Shown here piece after piece: positions 1 through 7,839 of a stretch of 64,000 nucleotides of DNA. This DNA is from CALZFJ01 sp051878575. GTDB taxonomy: Bacteria; Bacteroidota; Bacteroidia; Bacteroidales; Muribaculaceae. A program made the translations under genes and the position numbers. The stretch's first letter is position 1, and the number at the start of each line of letters is the position of its first letter. The stretch covers positions 1 through 64,000 of the forward strand of contig JBJEKJ010000091.1 of assembly GCA_051878575.1 (NCBI GenBank). Reading direction: 5' to 3'. Under the pieces are notes generated by a model, which saw only the letters and a list, made by a program, of their open reading frames with translations, was not told the origin of the DNA and made no database searches.

Positions 1-18
1 AATAGGTGCCAGCCCTAA

Positions 19-37
19 TTTTTTAGATTCTAAAAAA
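19..37. other. AT-rich palindrome upstream of the first gene
   Basis: Nine-base arms TTTTTTAGA (19-27) and TCTAAAAAA (29-37) are perfect reverse complements separated by one base, 25 bp before the ATG at 63. It could be a bidirectional terminator stem or an operator. The upstream gene is outside the window, so the role cannot be decided. Confidence 0.35.
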
Positions 38-62
38 GTTTAGCGGACAGTAATATAATGTT

Positions 63-275
63 ATGAAAAAGAAATCATTGATGTTTGGATTTTTGCTGGC
101 CGCGGCGTCAATCATGTCGCATGCCATGGCCTCCGACGCCTACCACAGCGTGATTGTCACCTCACAAAGTGGCGAGACCTACAGCTTCAGCCTCGAAGGC
201 GAGGGCGTAAAGGCCGGCTCGCAAGTGATTCCGCTTGTGCTCGACTACATGCATGCCAACGCTCCCCTGAACTGA
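63..275 (+). CDS. small secreted protein, N-terminal part of a T9SS-type cargo module
   Basis: A 70-residue protein with a clear signal peptide (MKKK, hydrophobic core, AMA-S cleavage region about residue 23). The mature part starts with a beta-strand-like pattern (HSVIVTSQSGETYSFSLEG). This resembles the first half of a small N-terminal module that recurs in this window at 9218-9595, 44397-44876 and the start of 41688-44390. The other copies continue into an ITF-type strand and sometimes a sorting domain; this one stops early, so it may be a decayed or truncated member. The start at 63 is chosen because it gives a complete signal peptide. Function unknown. Confidence 0.5.
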   Translation: MKKKSLMFGFLLAAASIMSHAMASDAYHSVIVTSQSGETYSFSLEGEGVKAGSQVIPLVLDYMHANAPLN

Positions 276-336
276 TTATTGCGACAAAATAATCAATTAT
301 TGCGCACCATCGTGCGGAATATAGCGGTATTATGCG

Positions 337-344
337 TATATTTG
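337..344 (+). promoter_or_regulatory. Bacteroidota -7 promoter element (TATATTTG)
   Basis: TATATTTG matches TAnnTTTG and lies 33 bp before the ATG of the truncated sialic acid activation gene at 378, so the relic still has a plausible promoter. Confidence 0.55.
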
Positions 345-377
345 CATAGTATCTGAAATTATAACGCACTTTGGAAA

Positions 378-575
378 ATGGGAAAAATACTGTTTGTGAT
401 TCCTGCTCGTGGCGGGAGCAAGGGGATTCCCGGAAAGAACATAAAGCCTCTATGCGGAAAACCGCTTATAGGATATTCAATTGAGGTGGCACGTGAATTT
501 GCCGACGACGACGATATATGCCTGTCGACTGGCTCATTGCCTAGACTCTGCTCAAGTCAAATAATTCCACATTGA
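378..575 (+). pseudogene. neuA: truncated CMP-sialic acid synthetase (acylneuraminate cytidylyltransferase) relic
   Basis: The first ~50 of 65 residues match the start of the NeuA/SpsF nucleotidyltransferase family: the nucleotide-binding signature IPARGGSKGIPGKN, then KPLCGKPLIGYSIEVA and DICLST, where the family normally continues with the second nucleotide-contacting segment. After that the reading frame runs into unrelated residues and stops. Family members are usually about 230 residues or longer, so three quarters of the enzyme is missing and activity is not expected. The next gene (591) follows 15 bp later, which suggests a deletion fused the start of neuA to sequence just before it. 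No other sialic acid or capsule genes remain nearby. Confidence 0.75.
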
Positions 576-590
576 AATAATAGGAGAATA

Positions 591-971
591 ATGAACCGTA
601 GGCGAAATGCGAAAATAGTGGCAGTGGTGGCGGCAATAGTGGTGGGAGTGATTGTCTACTCATGCTTCGACCCCTCGTCGGCCCGCTTCTTCCCGAAATG
701 CCCGTTTCTTATGCTCACGGGCTACAAATGTCCGGGCTGCGGCACCCAGCGCGCGATTCACGCCATGCTCCACGGCGATTTCCTCGCCGCCCTGAATTTC
801 AACGCCGCGATGGTGGCGAGTCTGCCGCTGCTGATAATCTACGGCTACGCCGAGGCAATGCGCAAGCGCAAGCCCTCATTCTATGTGAGAGTGAACTCCC
901 CGGCGATAATAATGACTATATTCGTGCTTGTGGTGCTGTGGTGGGTGCTGCGCAACGTGTTCGGATGGTAG
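591..971 (+). CDS. DUF2752 family small membrane protein
   Basis: A 126-residue protein with an N-terminal membrane segment (about 9-24), the DUF2752 signature CPFLMLTGYKCPGCGTQRA (about 38-56; PCxxxxxTGxxCPGCGxxRA in the family), and two further hydrophobic segments (about 72-87 and 103-122). The paired cysteines of CPGC are the family hallmark and may bind metal or form a disulfide; the function is not known. An AGGAG-like sequence lies just before the ATG. It follows the neuA relic closely and may be transcribed from the promoter at 337. Confidence 0.8.
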   Translation: MNRRRNAKIVAVVAAIVVGVIVYSCFDPSSARFFPKCPFLMLTGYKCPGCGTQRAIHAMLHGDFLAALNFNAAMVASLPLLIIYGYAEAMRKRKPSFYVRVNSPAIIMTIFVLVVLWWVLRNVFGW

Positions 972-1004
972 GCCCCATCCTCAATGCCGCCGGGCAACAT
1001 GCTA

Positions 1005-1568
1005 CTATAAAATCGACATCAATTCGAAAATTATGGCAAACGGCATATAAATCAGCCCACACACTATCGATGCAATGCACCATATAGCGGCGCGGTCGCT
1101 GTATTTCTTTGCGCACTCAATGTCGCCGGCATAATATTTCGATGAAACTTGAGCCGCGTAAACAATGGCAATGATTCCAAACACCTGGCAACAGAGCACC
1201 GTGGTCAGAATGGCCCACAGCATATTAGTGGGCGGACACGGCTCCTGTGGCATTTCAGGCTGCTGCGACGCATACGGCTGCTGCGGAATTTGCGGCGGCA
1301 CGGGAGTGCTTTTATCTTCTTCAGGGCTGTATGATGCCTGCCGCTCATCGACAGGATTCTCATCGGCGCGCTCATTCGGAGTCTCGTCGGGCTGCGCGGG
1401 ACTAGGCTCGGGGAACAAGTCGTCGAGTTCGCTGAAGTTCTGCACCATCACCCATTCCTCAAGGCCCTCACGCCACACAAAGGAGTCTTTCGTAAGCCCC
1501 AAGCCCAATAATTCCTCTTTCTCTACAGGTCCATGCTGCACGCCATCGATATTTGCCCAGTATTTCAT
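1005..1568 (-). CDS. GYF-domain and CD225/dispanin-domain membrane protein
   Basis: The ATG at 1568 (MKYWANIDG) is preferred over an upstream one because the GYF_2 domain begins there. Residues about 1-50 form a GYF_2 (DUF4339) domain (YWANIDGVQHGPV, then FVWREGLEEWV). A Pro/Glu-rich linker spans about 55-110. The C-terminus (about 115-187) is a two-helix CD225/dispanin region with the conserved Cys pair LCCQVFGIIAIVYAA, the GDIECAKKYSDRA loop and a second helix. Proteins with this architecture are common in Bacteroidota, with no established role. The gene is divergent from miaA. Confidence 0.8.
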   Translation of the reverse strand: MKYWANIDGVQHGPVEKEELLGLGLTKDSFVWREGLEEWVMVQNFSELDDLFPEPSPAQPDETPNERADENPVDERQASYSPEEDKSTPVPPQIPQQPYASQQPEMPQEPCPPTNMLWAILTTVLCCQVFGIIAIVYAAQVSSKYYAGDIECAKKYSDRAAIWCIASIVCGLIYMPFAIIFELMSIL

Positions 1569-1725
1569 ATTCAAAATCTTAAAATTCAAATTATCAGACG
1601 CAAACTTACACAAAATTTTTCACTTTCACCACTTTCCTCCCAAAAAATTCACTTACCCGAATAATCAGCATCGACGAAATGTCTCAAATTGCTGCCCGGC
1701 GCTTGAATTATTGGGCAAGGGTGAT

Positions 1726-1733
1726 TATTTTTG
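1726..1733 (+). promoter_or_regulatory. Bacteroidota -7 promoter element (TATTTTTG) of miaA
   Basis: TATTTTTG matches TAnnTTTG, 32 bp before the miaA ATG at 1765. A TTGG at 1711 is a weak candidate for the -33 element. The site supports the internal start rather than the much longer open frame. Confidence 0.6.
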
Positions 1734-1764
1734 CATAAAATTTAGTGGCAACGACATAGTGATT

Positions 1765-2664
1765 ATGGATAACGACAGGCTCGTAGTGATTGTGGGTCCC
1801 ACAGGCGTGGGAAAGACGGCTGCCGCCATTGAGGTGGCGAAGGTGCTGAACACCGAGATTATATCAGCCGACTCCCGGCAGATTTTCAGAGAGATTCCAA
1901 TTGGCACCGCCGCGCCAACAGCCGAGGAACAGGCCGCCGTGCGGCACCATTTCGTGGCAATAAAGAGCATCGCCGAATACTACAGTGCCGCTCAATTCGA
2001 GAGCGACGCGCTCACGCTGCTGCCCCAACTTTTCGCCAAAAGCGGATATGCGGTTATGTGCGGCGGCTCGATGCTCTACGTCGACGCTGTGTGCAAGGGA
2101 ATAGACCTTATGCCCACAATCAGCGCCGAGGTGCGCGAGAAGGTGATCAGCCAATACCGGGAGTGCGGAATTGAGTGCATAATCGCGCAATTGGAGCTGC
2201 TCGACCCCGATTATCTTGCCATCGTCGACGTGAAAAATGAAAAGCGCCTGCTGCACGCCCTCGAGATATGCCTGCAAGCCCGAGTGCCTTACTCCTCGCT
2301 TCGCACCGGGAAAGTGAAGCAGCGCCCGTTCAAGATGGTGAAAATAGGGCTCAACATGCCCCGTGAGGAGCTGTTTGACCGCATCAACCGGCGAGTCGAC
2401 GCCATGATTGAAGCCGGATTGGAGGCTGAAGCCCGAAGAGTCTACCCCATGCGGCACCTCAACTCACTGAACACGGTGGGATTCAAGGAGATGTTTGCCT
2501 GCTTCGACGGCACGATGGACTTCGTGACCGCCCGCGAGCGCATAAAAAAGAACACGCGCGTCTACGCCAAGCGGCAGCTCACATGGTTTGCCAAGGATAA
2601 GGATATAGTGTGGATGCGACCCGAGGAGGCCGCCGAGGCGGTGGAGAAAATGACAAGAGGCTGA
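1765..2664 (+). CDS. miaA: tRNA dimethylallyltransferase MiaA
   Basis: Transfers the dimethylallyl group from DMAPP to N6 of A37 in tRNAs that read codons starting with U; acts in the cytoplasm. The 299-residue protein has the P-loop GPTGVGKT (11-18), the DSRQIFREIPIGTAAP segment that contacts tRNA and substrate, MCGGSMLYVDAV, and NTVGFKEMFACFDG followed by KKNTRVYAKRQLTWF near the C-terminus, all family signatures. The open frame extends 200 codons upstream, but that part is antisense to the GYF-CD225 gene and unlike MiaA. The start at 1765 gives the normal family length and sits behind a promoter element at 1726. Confidence 0.95.
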   Translation: MDNDRLVVIVGPTGVGKTAAAIEVAKVLNTEIISADSRQIFREIPIGTAAPTAEEQAAVRHHFVAIKSIAEYYSAAQFESDALTLLPQLFAKSGYAVMCGGSMLYVDAVCKGIDLMPTISAEVREKVISQYRECGIECIIAQLELLDPDYLAIVDVKNEKRLLHALEICLQARVPYSSLRTGKVKQRPFKMVKIGLNMPREELFDRINRRVDAMIEAGLEAEARRVYPMRHLNSLNTVGFKEMFACFDGTMDFVTARERIKKNTRVYAKRQLTWFAKDKDIVWMRPEEAAEAVEKMTRG

Positions 2665-2724
2665 AATCAGCACGATTCCAGCCTCCTCGACAATAGTATT
2701 CTTATTCCGTTTCGGGGAAACCCG

Positions 2725-5226
2725 TCACTTGACAATCAGCTTGGCCGATTTCTTGGTTCCGTTCTCGGCTGCCACAGTCACCACGTAGGCACCGGCAGCA
2801 AGATTATCGGTGGCAATCACGCAAGTGCCATTGGCTGCCACTTGTCGGGCTGCGACACGTCCGGCAATGTCGAACACGCTCACCTCGGCTGCGCCATCCA
2901 CCTTAACCTCCACATTCTCGCCGCGGCTCACGGGATTGGGCGCAATCACGAATCGCTTATCAGCCTCCACGGCTCCCACGCCGCCGGTAGCCGGCACGGC
3001 GTCATACACGGCCTCGATGCCCGGCATGTCAATCACATACTCCTTACCGGCCGTCGAAGTGCCCATAGTGAAGTAGAAGTTGCCTAATGTCAGCGGGAAC
3101 GAGCCCACATCATTCTTGTCGCACCATGTGTCGGTAGGAAGGTCGATTACCGTCTCCACTCCGGCAGGAAGGGCCGCGCTCGTCACTGTCACCGACTCCT
3201 TCACTCCATTGGCCGACTCCACATAGAATTGGACCTTGTTCACCGGAGCCTCACCCGGATTGATGCGCAGGCGCAACGTGTCGGGCAAGCTATAAACTTG
3301 GATGTTTCTCACCATCTTGATGTAAGGAGCACGGCTCGACTTGCCCGTATAGGTATATCTGAGACCATTGCCGGCTGCTGTCAGAGCACCGTTGCTTCCA
3401 CCGACCTGAGTCACCGTCCATGCAGCAGGATCGGGATTCTCCTCTATCGGCATGACACGGGCCGTGGGCTTCTCCACCGTGACCTTCATATCATCCTCAA
3501 ACTCATTGATAGAGCCTTTCACATAAGCCACTCCATTGGCCACACCCTTGAGAATACCCTTCTGGGCATCGATTTCCACTACCGACGCATCCGACGAGCT
3601 CCATGTGAGCGCCTCGGCATCGAGCAGCATATAGTCCTCGAGCACTTTCGACTTCACCTCCACGGTATACTCGCGATAGCCATCGGTGATGATGCTCTCG
3701 TGTGCCATTTTTATCTCCTCCGAAGGAACGATGGTCACCGGAATAGATGTTGTGATGCCATTGTAGGTGGCGGTGAGGGCGTGAGTGCCCGATCCGTTGC
3801 CCACGAATGTGACGCCATCCTCCTTCACATATCCGAGCTCCTCGGAGCAACTCAGCTTCGCGCCCTTAAAGTCGGTGTCGATAAGCATGCCATATTTATT
3901 GTAGCCATAGAACTTGGGCACATAGATGCCATATTTCGGGAACTGCATAGCCCAGTCGACAAAGCGAATCTCAGCCACCTCATTGTCCTCGGGCGAGTCG
4001 CTCACGGCAAAGATAGCATTGCCGTCGCTACGCTCGGAGCCGTCGCTCGGCACGTTGCGGATGCCGAGGGCCTGAGTGTAGAGTGTCGACGAGCCACCAC
4101 CGTCGAGGTTGATGGCGTCGGTAGCGCCGGCATAGCGCATGATATCGGCCACCTGCGATGTGCGTGCGCCATTGGAGATAGCCGAGCGGCCGTCGACCAC
4201 GAGCATAATCACCTTCGTCTTGTTGTCGCCATAGCCGATACCGGTGCGCGGATGATAGCCCGACGCGTCGCCACGCTCACCCTCGGTGTCGAGTGTCTCG
4301 CCGTTGCCTGCGATTTTCGGATTGCCCGATACCATCTGCTGAGGCACGATCTCGGTGCCGTCGATAGTCACCACCGAGTTCAGGGTCACCACATCGCCCT
4401 CTTTCAGCCCTTTCACGAAATTGTAGGCACTGGTAGTGTAGCCCGATGTGGATGTTCCACGTCCGTGAAGCACGAAGCCGTCGGCAGGCACTTCCATATC
4501 GCCTGACTCGCTTGGAGTGCCGGTCACAATCATCTTGCACGAGCGGCCTGCCTCGCACTTCTCGCCATCGGCAAGTTTCACCGTGACCTCAGCCATATTG
4601 GAGGTCTGCATATTGGTGGCGCCGTAGTAGCGGGGAGTGTAGAGCGTCACCGCATTGGAGGGCGACGACACGTTCACGCCCGAGTAGCGCACGGTGTTGT
4701 CGCCGCACACTGCCGTTCCCTTCGTGAAGCTCGCCAGACCGATAAACGGAACTCCATTGGTGTCGATTGCAAATTGTTTCCACGACTCCGAAGTCTTGAA
4801 AATCTCGCCGTCGACGATGCAGGCATTCGTGGGAGTGCCCACCATCGACACGCCGCGCAATGTCGTTCCACTGGTGAAGAAGAAGTCGCCATTCACGCCG
4901 CAGTAGTATTGCAAGCCGTCCTTTGAGTGGCGCTGTGCCATGCTCGAGGTGCGCTCGCCGCCTGCCACCTTGTCGTTACCCGACACGGCACGTATCGACA
5001 CGTGAGGGTCGGTAATGTCGATTGTAAGGTAGAAAGCGCGCAAGTTGTAGGTCGGTCCGGTGAAAAGCAGCGATGTCTGCGTGGTTCCGGGCCCCACCTT
5101 GGCGTGGAAAAGAGTGTCGACCTTGTAGGTCGTACCGATAATGTCGTAGGTGTAGTTTCCTCCGGCAAAAGCTGCCGAGGCCATCATTGCCAACGACGAC
5201 AGGAATAAAGTAAACCTTTTAGCCAT
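2725..5226 (-). CDS. phosphodiester glycosidase (NAGPA family) with Ig-like and T9SS sorting domains
   Basis: An 833-residue exported protein; the start at 5226 (MAKRFTLFLS) gives a clean signal peptide. Residues about 25-420 match the phosphodiester glycosidase / NAGPA domain, including YYCGVNGDFF, RTGIGYG and NLDGGGSSTLYTQ. This family removes GlcNAc from GlcNAc-1-phosphodiesters in the human uncovering enzyme. It is followed by Ig-like (Big_2-type) segments, a beta-rich region, and a C-terminal sorting domain (VIAPNPVSRGENVEV, VFDIAGR, LAAGAYVV, ending KSAKLIVK). It is therefore predicted to reach the cell surface through T9SS. The substrate is unknown; a phosphodiester-linked sugar on a host or bacterial glycan is an inference. 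Confidence 0.85.
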   Translation of the reverse strand: MAKRFTLFLSSLAMMASAAFAGGNYTYDIIGTTYKVDTLFHAKVGPGTTQTSLLFTGPTYNLRAFYLTIDITDPHVSIRAVSGNDKVAGGERTSSMAQRHSKDGLQYYCGVNGDFFFTSGTTLRGVSMVGTPTNACIVDGEIFKTSESWKQFAIDTNGVPFIGLASFTKGTAVCGDNTVRYSGVNVSSPSNAVTLYTPRYYGATNMQTSNMAEVTVKLADGEKCEAGRSCKMIVTGTPSESGDMEVPADGFVLHGRGTSTSGYTTSAYNFVKGLKEGDVVTLNSVVTIDGTEIVPQQMVSGNPKIAGNGETLDTEGERGDASGYHPRTGIGYGDNKTKVIMLVVDGRSAISNGARTSQVADIMRYAGATDAINLDGGGSSTLYTQALGIRNVPSDGSERSDGNAIFAVSDSPEDNEVAEIRFVDWAMQFPKYGIYVPKFYGYNKYGMLIDTDFKGAKLSCSEELGYVKEDGVTFVGNGSGTHALTATYNGITTSIPVTIVPSEEIKMAHESIITDGYREYTVEVKSKVLEDYMLLDAEALTWSSSDASVVEIDAQKGILKGVANGVAYVKGSINEFEDDMKVTVEKPTARVMPIEENPDPAAWTVTQVGGSNGALTAAGNGLRYTYTGKSSRAPYIKMVRNIQVYSLPDTLRLRINPGEAPVNKVQFYVESANGVKESVTVTSAALPAGVETVIDLPTDTWCDKNDVGSFPLTLGNFYFTMGTSTAGKEYVIDMPGIEAVYDAVPATGGVGAVEADKRFVIAPNPVSRGENVEVKVDGAAEVSVFDIAGRVAARQVAANGTCVIATDNLAAGAYVVTVAAENGTKKSAKLIVK

Positions 5227-5397
5227 ACTTTTTGGGTTTTGAAAGTTAAATAGAAAAATAGTCATTTTTAAGTCTCGCCGCCCATAATAGCGGCAAGTGC
5301 ATTATTTGCGGATAAAATTACCCAACATTTACCAAACGCCCAAAAATTAAAGATTAAATTTCTGTAAAAAACAATTAAAGCATGTCGAAATTGTCTT

Positions 5398-6624
5398 TCA
5401 CCTCATCGTGAGCACCGATACTCCCGCCGAGAGCAGCAATTGTGCGGTATCCATGATTTCGGCGGCACTCACAGCTTCGATATTGGCCGCAGCCTCCTCT
5501 TTGGAGCCTATGCGGTTGTAGTACATCACGCTTTTCGCCGCACCGAGAATCTGAGCCTCACGACTGTCGCTTGCCACACGCAACTGCCCGATATACTGCT
5601 TCTTGGCAGCGTCGAGGGCACGAGCCGTGAGTGGGACGGTGGCAAGACGGTCGATAATGTTGCCTATCAGGCGAAGGCTTGGAGCCACATGCTCGGCATC
5701 ACTACCGAAATAAATGGTGAACAACCCGCAATCCGAAAGCAGCGACAGCGACGACTCCACGGTATAGGCATATCCTCGACGCTCGCGTATAGCCACGTTA
5801 AGCAGCGAGTTCATGCCCGGACCGCCGAGAATGTTGTTGAGCAGCGACATGGCATGCCGGCGCTTGTCGTACATGCTGAAAACCGGTGCCCCATAAAGCG
5901 TGTGCGACTGATGTGAGTCGATGGTGCGCGACTCATGAAATGCCGGCACTACGGCCGGAGCCACACGCACGCCGCGGCTCAACTTGTGTCCGAGCATGCC
6001 GAAATAGCGCTCGGCAGTGCGCGCCACAGCGTCGTGCCTCATCTTTCCGAGCGCGAAAAACACCATGTTCTCAGGCACATAGAGGCGGTCGAGATAATCG
6101 CGGCAATCTTCGCTCGATATTCCCCGCAAGTCGGCGTCAATGCCCAATATATTGTGCCCGAGCATCGAGCCTCGCCAAATCATATCCTCAAAGTCGTCGT
6201 AGATAGCCTCCGAGGGTGAGTCGAGATAGGAGTTGACCTCGTCGAGCACCACCTCGCGCTCACGGGCAAGCTCCGACTCGGGGAATTGCGAATTTGCCAC
6301 AAGGTCGGCAATCAGCTCGGCGGCACGGCCGAAATACTCGCAGGGAAACACCGAGTAGACCATCGTCTCCTCTTTGGTGGTATAGGCATTGAGCTCGCCA
6401 CCCACACGCTCCATGCGATTGATGATGTGCCACGCCTTGCGGCGACGCGTGCCCTTGAATATCGTGTGCTCCACAAAGTGGGCCAGGCCAAACTTCCCCA
6501 CAGCCTCATCACGGCTGCCGGCGTCTATCGCCAGTCCGCAATAAGCCACCTCCGAGTTGCTCGCTATATGCACCACCCTCAGCCCATTGGCAAGCGTGCA
6601 AGAAAATATATCGTCACCTGTCAT
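5398..6624 (-). CDS. M16 family zinc peptidase
   Basis: A 408-residue pitrilysin/processing-peptidase-like protein. The inverted zinc motif HFVEH is at residues 49-53 (His49, Glu52, His53), with the third ligand expected at Glu129 in EVVLDEV, the usual spacing for active M16 subunits. GGxNA-type GGELNAYTTKEET follows at about 75-86, and the C-terminal half carries the R-Y pair region RRGYAYTVESS. There is no signal peptide, so it is probably cytoplasmic. It is a single active-type subunit of the ~400-residue class. A promoter element lies at 6647. The glycosidase gene downstream (172 bp) may be co-transcribed. Confidence 0.9.
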   Translation of the reverse strand: MTGDDIFSCTLANGLRVVHIASNSEVAYCGLAIDAGSRDEAVGKFGLAHFVEHTIFKGTRRRKAWHIINRMERVGGELNAYTTKEETMVYSVFPCEYFGRAAELIADLVANSQFPESELAREREVVLDEVNSYLDSPSEAIYDDFEDMIWRGSMLGHNILGIDADLRGISSEDCRDYLDRLYVPENMVFFALGKMRHDAVARTAERYFGMLGHKLSRGVRVAPAVVPAFHESRTIDSHQSHTLYGAPVFSMYDKRRHAMSLLNNILGGPGMNSLLNVAIRERRGYAYTVESSLSLLSDCGLFTIYFGSDAEHVAPSLRLIGNIIDRLATVPLTARALDAAKKQYIGQLRVASDSREAQILGAAKSVMYYNRIGSKEEAAANIEAVSAAEIMDTAQLLLSAGVSVLTMR

Positions 6625-6646
6625 ATCCGTTTTTTCAATTCAGCCA

Positions 6647-6654
6647 CAAAATTA
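6647..6654 (-). promoter_or_regulatory. Bacteroidota -7 promoter element of the M16 peptidase gene
   Basis: The minus strand reads TAATTTTG, a full TAnnTTTG match, 22 bp before the ATG at 6624, giving a short leader. Confidence 0.6.
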
Positions 6655-6726
6655 CTACAAATTTTCCTATTTTCGTCATGCGTTACCCAAATCGTGAGTG
6701 ACACAATTTTCGACCAGTCGGTATAG

Positions 6727-6945
6727 TTAGACTTGCTCATCGTCCATGGCGAGCATCTGCTTGATTGGTCGCGTGTAACCGGGTTTTATATAAGTTTTTG
6801 CGTATATGGGGACGTATGCGCAGAAACATCTACAGATATGGCCTTCTATTCGGTTGCGAAGACGGTGGTACATTGGGCGGTTCTGAAGGTCGGTCTTATT
6901 CATACGGAAAGCTCGCTCAATAAGAGGCTGCACCGTAATCGGAAT
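6727..6945 (-). pseudogene. C-terminal fragment of an IS1634/IS4-type transposase
   Basis: About 70 codons read IERAFRMNKTDLQNRPMYHR followed by RLRNRIEGHI and FCAY. This matches the C-terminal end of the DDE transposases of the IS1634 group, where the catalytic Glu lies in a W.IE.AFR-type segment followed by RPxYHR. Only this tail is present; the rest of the transposase is absent and the last ~25 codons look frameshifted. The fragment lies in the same frame as, and immediately after, the stop codon of the antitoxin gene. It marks past IS activity at the edge of the toxin-antitoxin insertion. Confidence 0.7.
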
Positions 6946-7275
6946 TTACCACAGTGCAACTTTTCCTGCAATTCCCAAGTCAATAGTTGCAGTTACCACA
7001 CCCAATGCCTTGAACACTCTTCTCATGGTTGGAATAGTTATGCTATAACCTCTTTCCAATCGAGAAATTTGCGATCTTTTCACTCCGATACGCTCACCAA
7101 GTTGTTCTTGAGTCAAGTTCTGTTCTATACGAGCTTTCTTGATAGCTTCGCCCAATCTATAAGCGTGCAAGGCTTCATCCACATCACTTTCGAAAGCATC
7201 ACGTTTAGGAGTGCCGACTTTTCCGAAATGCTTGTCAAGCACATCGTCTAATGGAGTAAGATTCATTTGTGCCAT
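6946..7275 (-). CDS. HigA-type antitoxin, XRE-family HTH protein
   Basis: A 109-residue protein with a helix-turn-helix of the XRE/Cro type (residues about 40-92: LGEAIKKARIEQNLTQEQLGERIGVKRSQISRLERG). It follows the toxin gene by 2 bp, the toxin-first order typical of HigBA-like modules. Residues 1-38 precede the HTH and may form the toxin-binding part. An alternative ATG three codons in (MNLTP) is possible. The gene is markedly AT-richer than its surroundings, as expected for transferred DNA. It probably binds the palindrome at 7646-7673 to repress the operon. Confidence 0.85.
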   Translation of the reverse strand: MAQMNLTPLDDVLDKHFGKVGTPKRDAFESDVDEALHAYRLGEAIKKARIEQNLTQEQLGERIGVKRSQISRLERGYSITIPTMRRVFKALGVVTATIDLGIAGKVALW

Positions 7276-7277
7276 AA

Positions 7278-7616
7278 TTACTTGTTTTTGAAATATTCTT
7301 TTCTTATTGCTTCTGCTTTCGCTATTTCCTTACTTGGTGTCTTCTGAGTTTTCTTAATGATGCCGTGAGTGGCAATCACCAATGTCTCTTTGTCTTTATC
7401 CCAAAAGGCGAATAAGCGATAAGCCGTTTTATTATATAATGTACGAAACTCCCATATTTCCGAATTCTCCAACTTCTTAAAAAGTTCTTTGTTGCGCTCA
7501 CCACCTGCAACACGCTTGATGTTGTAGTAAATCTTGTAGGATACCGCTTCGGGTAATCCCTCAATGAAGTTTTGTGCCTCGTCTGTCAAGACAAGTCGGA
7601 ATATATTTTGTGCCAT
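7278..7616 (-). CDS. HigB/RelE-ParE superfamily toxin (phage Gp49-like)
   Basis: A 112-residue protein of the RelE/HigB ribonuclease toxin type. The sequence has AQNFIEGLPEAVSYKIYYNI near the start, then FKKLENSEIWEFRTLYNKTAYRLFAFWDK, and the conserved C-terminal HGIIKKTQKTP followed by AEAIRKEYF, all characteristic of Gp49-like HigB proteins. These toxins cleave mRNA at the ribosome; that activity is inferred here. It is paired with the antitoxin at 6946. The promoter at 7635 overlaps the upstream edge of a perfect palindrome. Confidence 0.87.
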   Translation of the reverse strand: MAQNIFRLVLTDEAQNFIEGLPEAVSYKIYYNIKRVAGGERNKELFKKLENSEIWEFRTLYNKTAYRLFAFWDKDKETLVIATHGIIKKTQKTPSKEIAKAEAIRKEYFKNK

Positions 7617-7634
7617 ACAATTTCATTCTGAATA

Positions 7635-7642
7635 CAAAGGTA
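7635..7642 (-). promoter_or_regulatory. Bacteroidota -7 promoter element of the toxin-antitoxin operon
   Basis: The minus strand reads TACCTTTG, a full TAnnTTTG match, 19 bp before the toxin ATG at 7616. Confidence 0.65.
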
Positions 7643-7645
7643 AAC

Positions 7646-7673
7646 ATAATGTTTCATGAATAAGAAACATTAT
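7646..7673. promoter_or_regulatory. operator-like palindrome of the toxin-antitoxin operon
   Basis: The arms ATAATGTTTC (7646-7655) and GAAACATTAT (7664-7673) are perfect 10-bp reverse complements separated by 8 bp, 3 bp upstream of the -7 element. Binding of the HTH antitoxin here would block RNA polymerase, the usual autoregulation of such modules. The role is inferred from position and symmetry. Confidence 0.6.
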
Positions 7674-7839
7674 AAAGAAAAGACATCACGAAACCTCTTT
7701 TTTAACATTTAAGGAAGATATAATAGCTCATTTTAGGCTATTCAGAACAATTTAGCAAGTTTTTCACGAAAAATTCGTAACTTTACGGAGCTATAAATAA
7801 CTATTTTACCAACCGTAACTTATCCTATCTATTTTTAAT

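Noticed and set aside
1165..1764. 200-codon N-terminal extension of the miaA reading frame
   Set aside because: It is antisense to the GYF-CD225 gene, has no MiaA similarity, and lies upstream of the promoter element at 1726; the internal ATG at 1765 gives normal family length.
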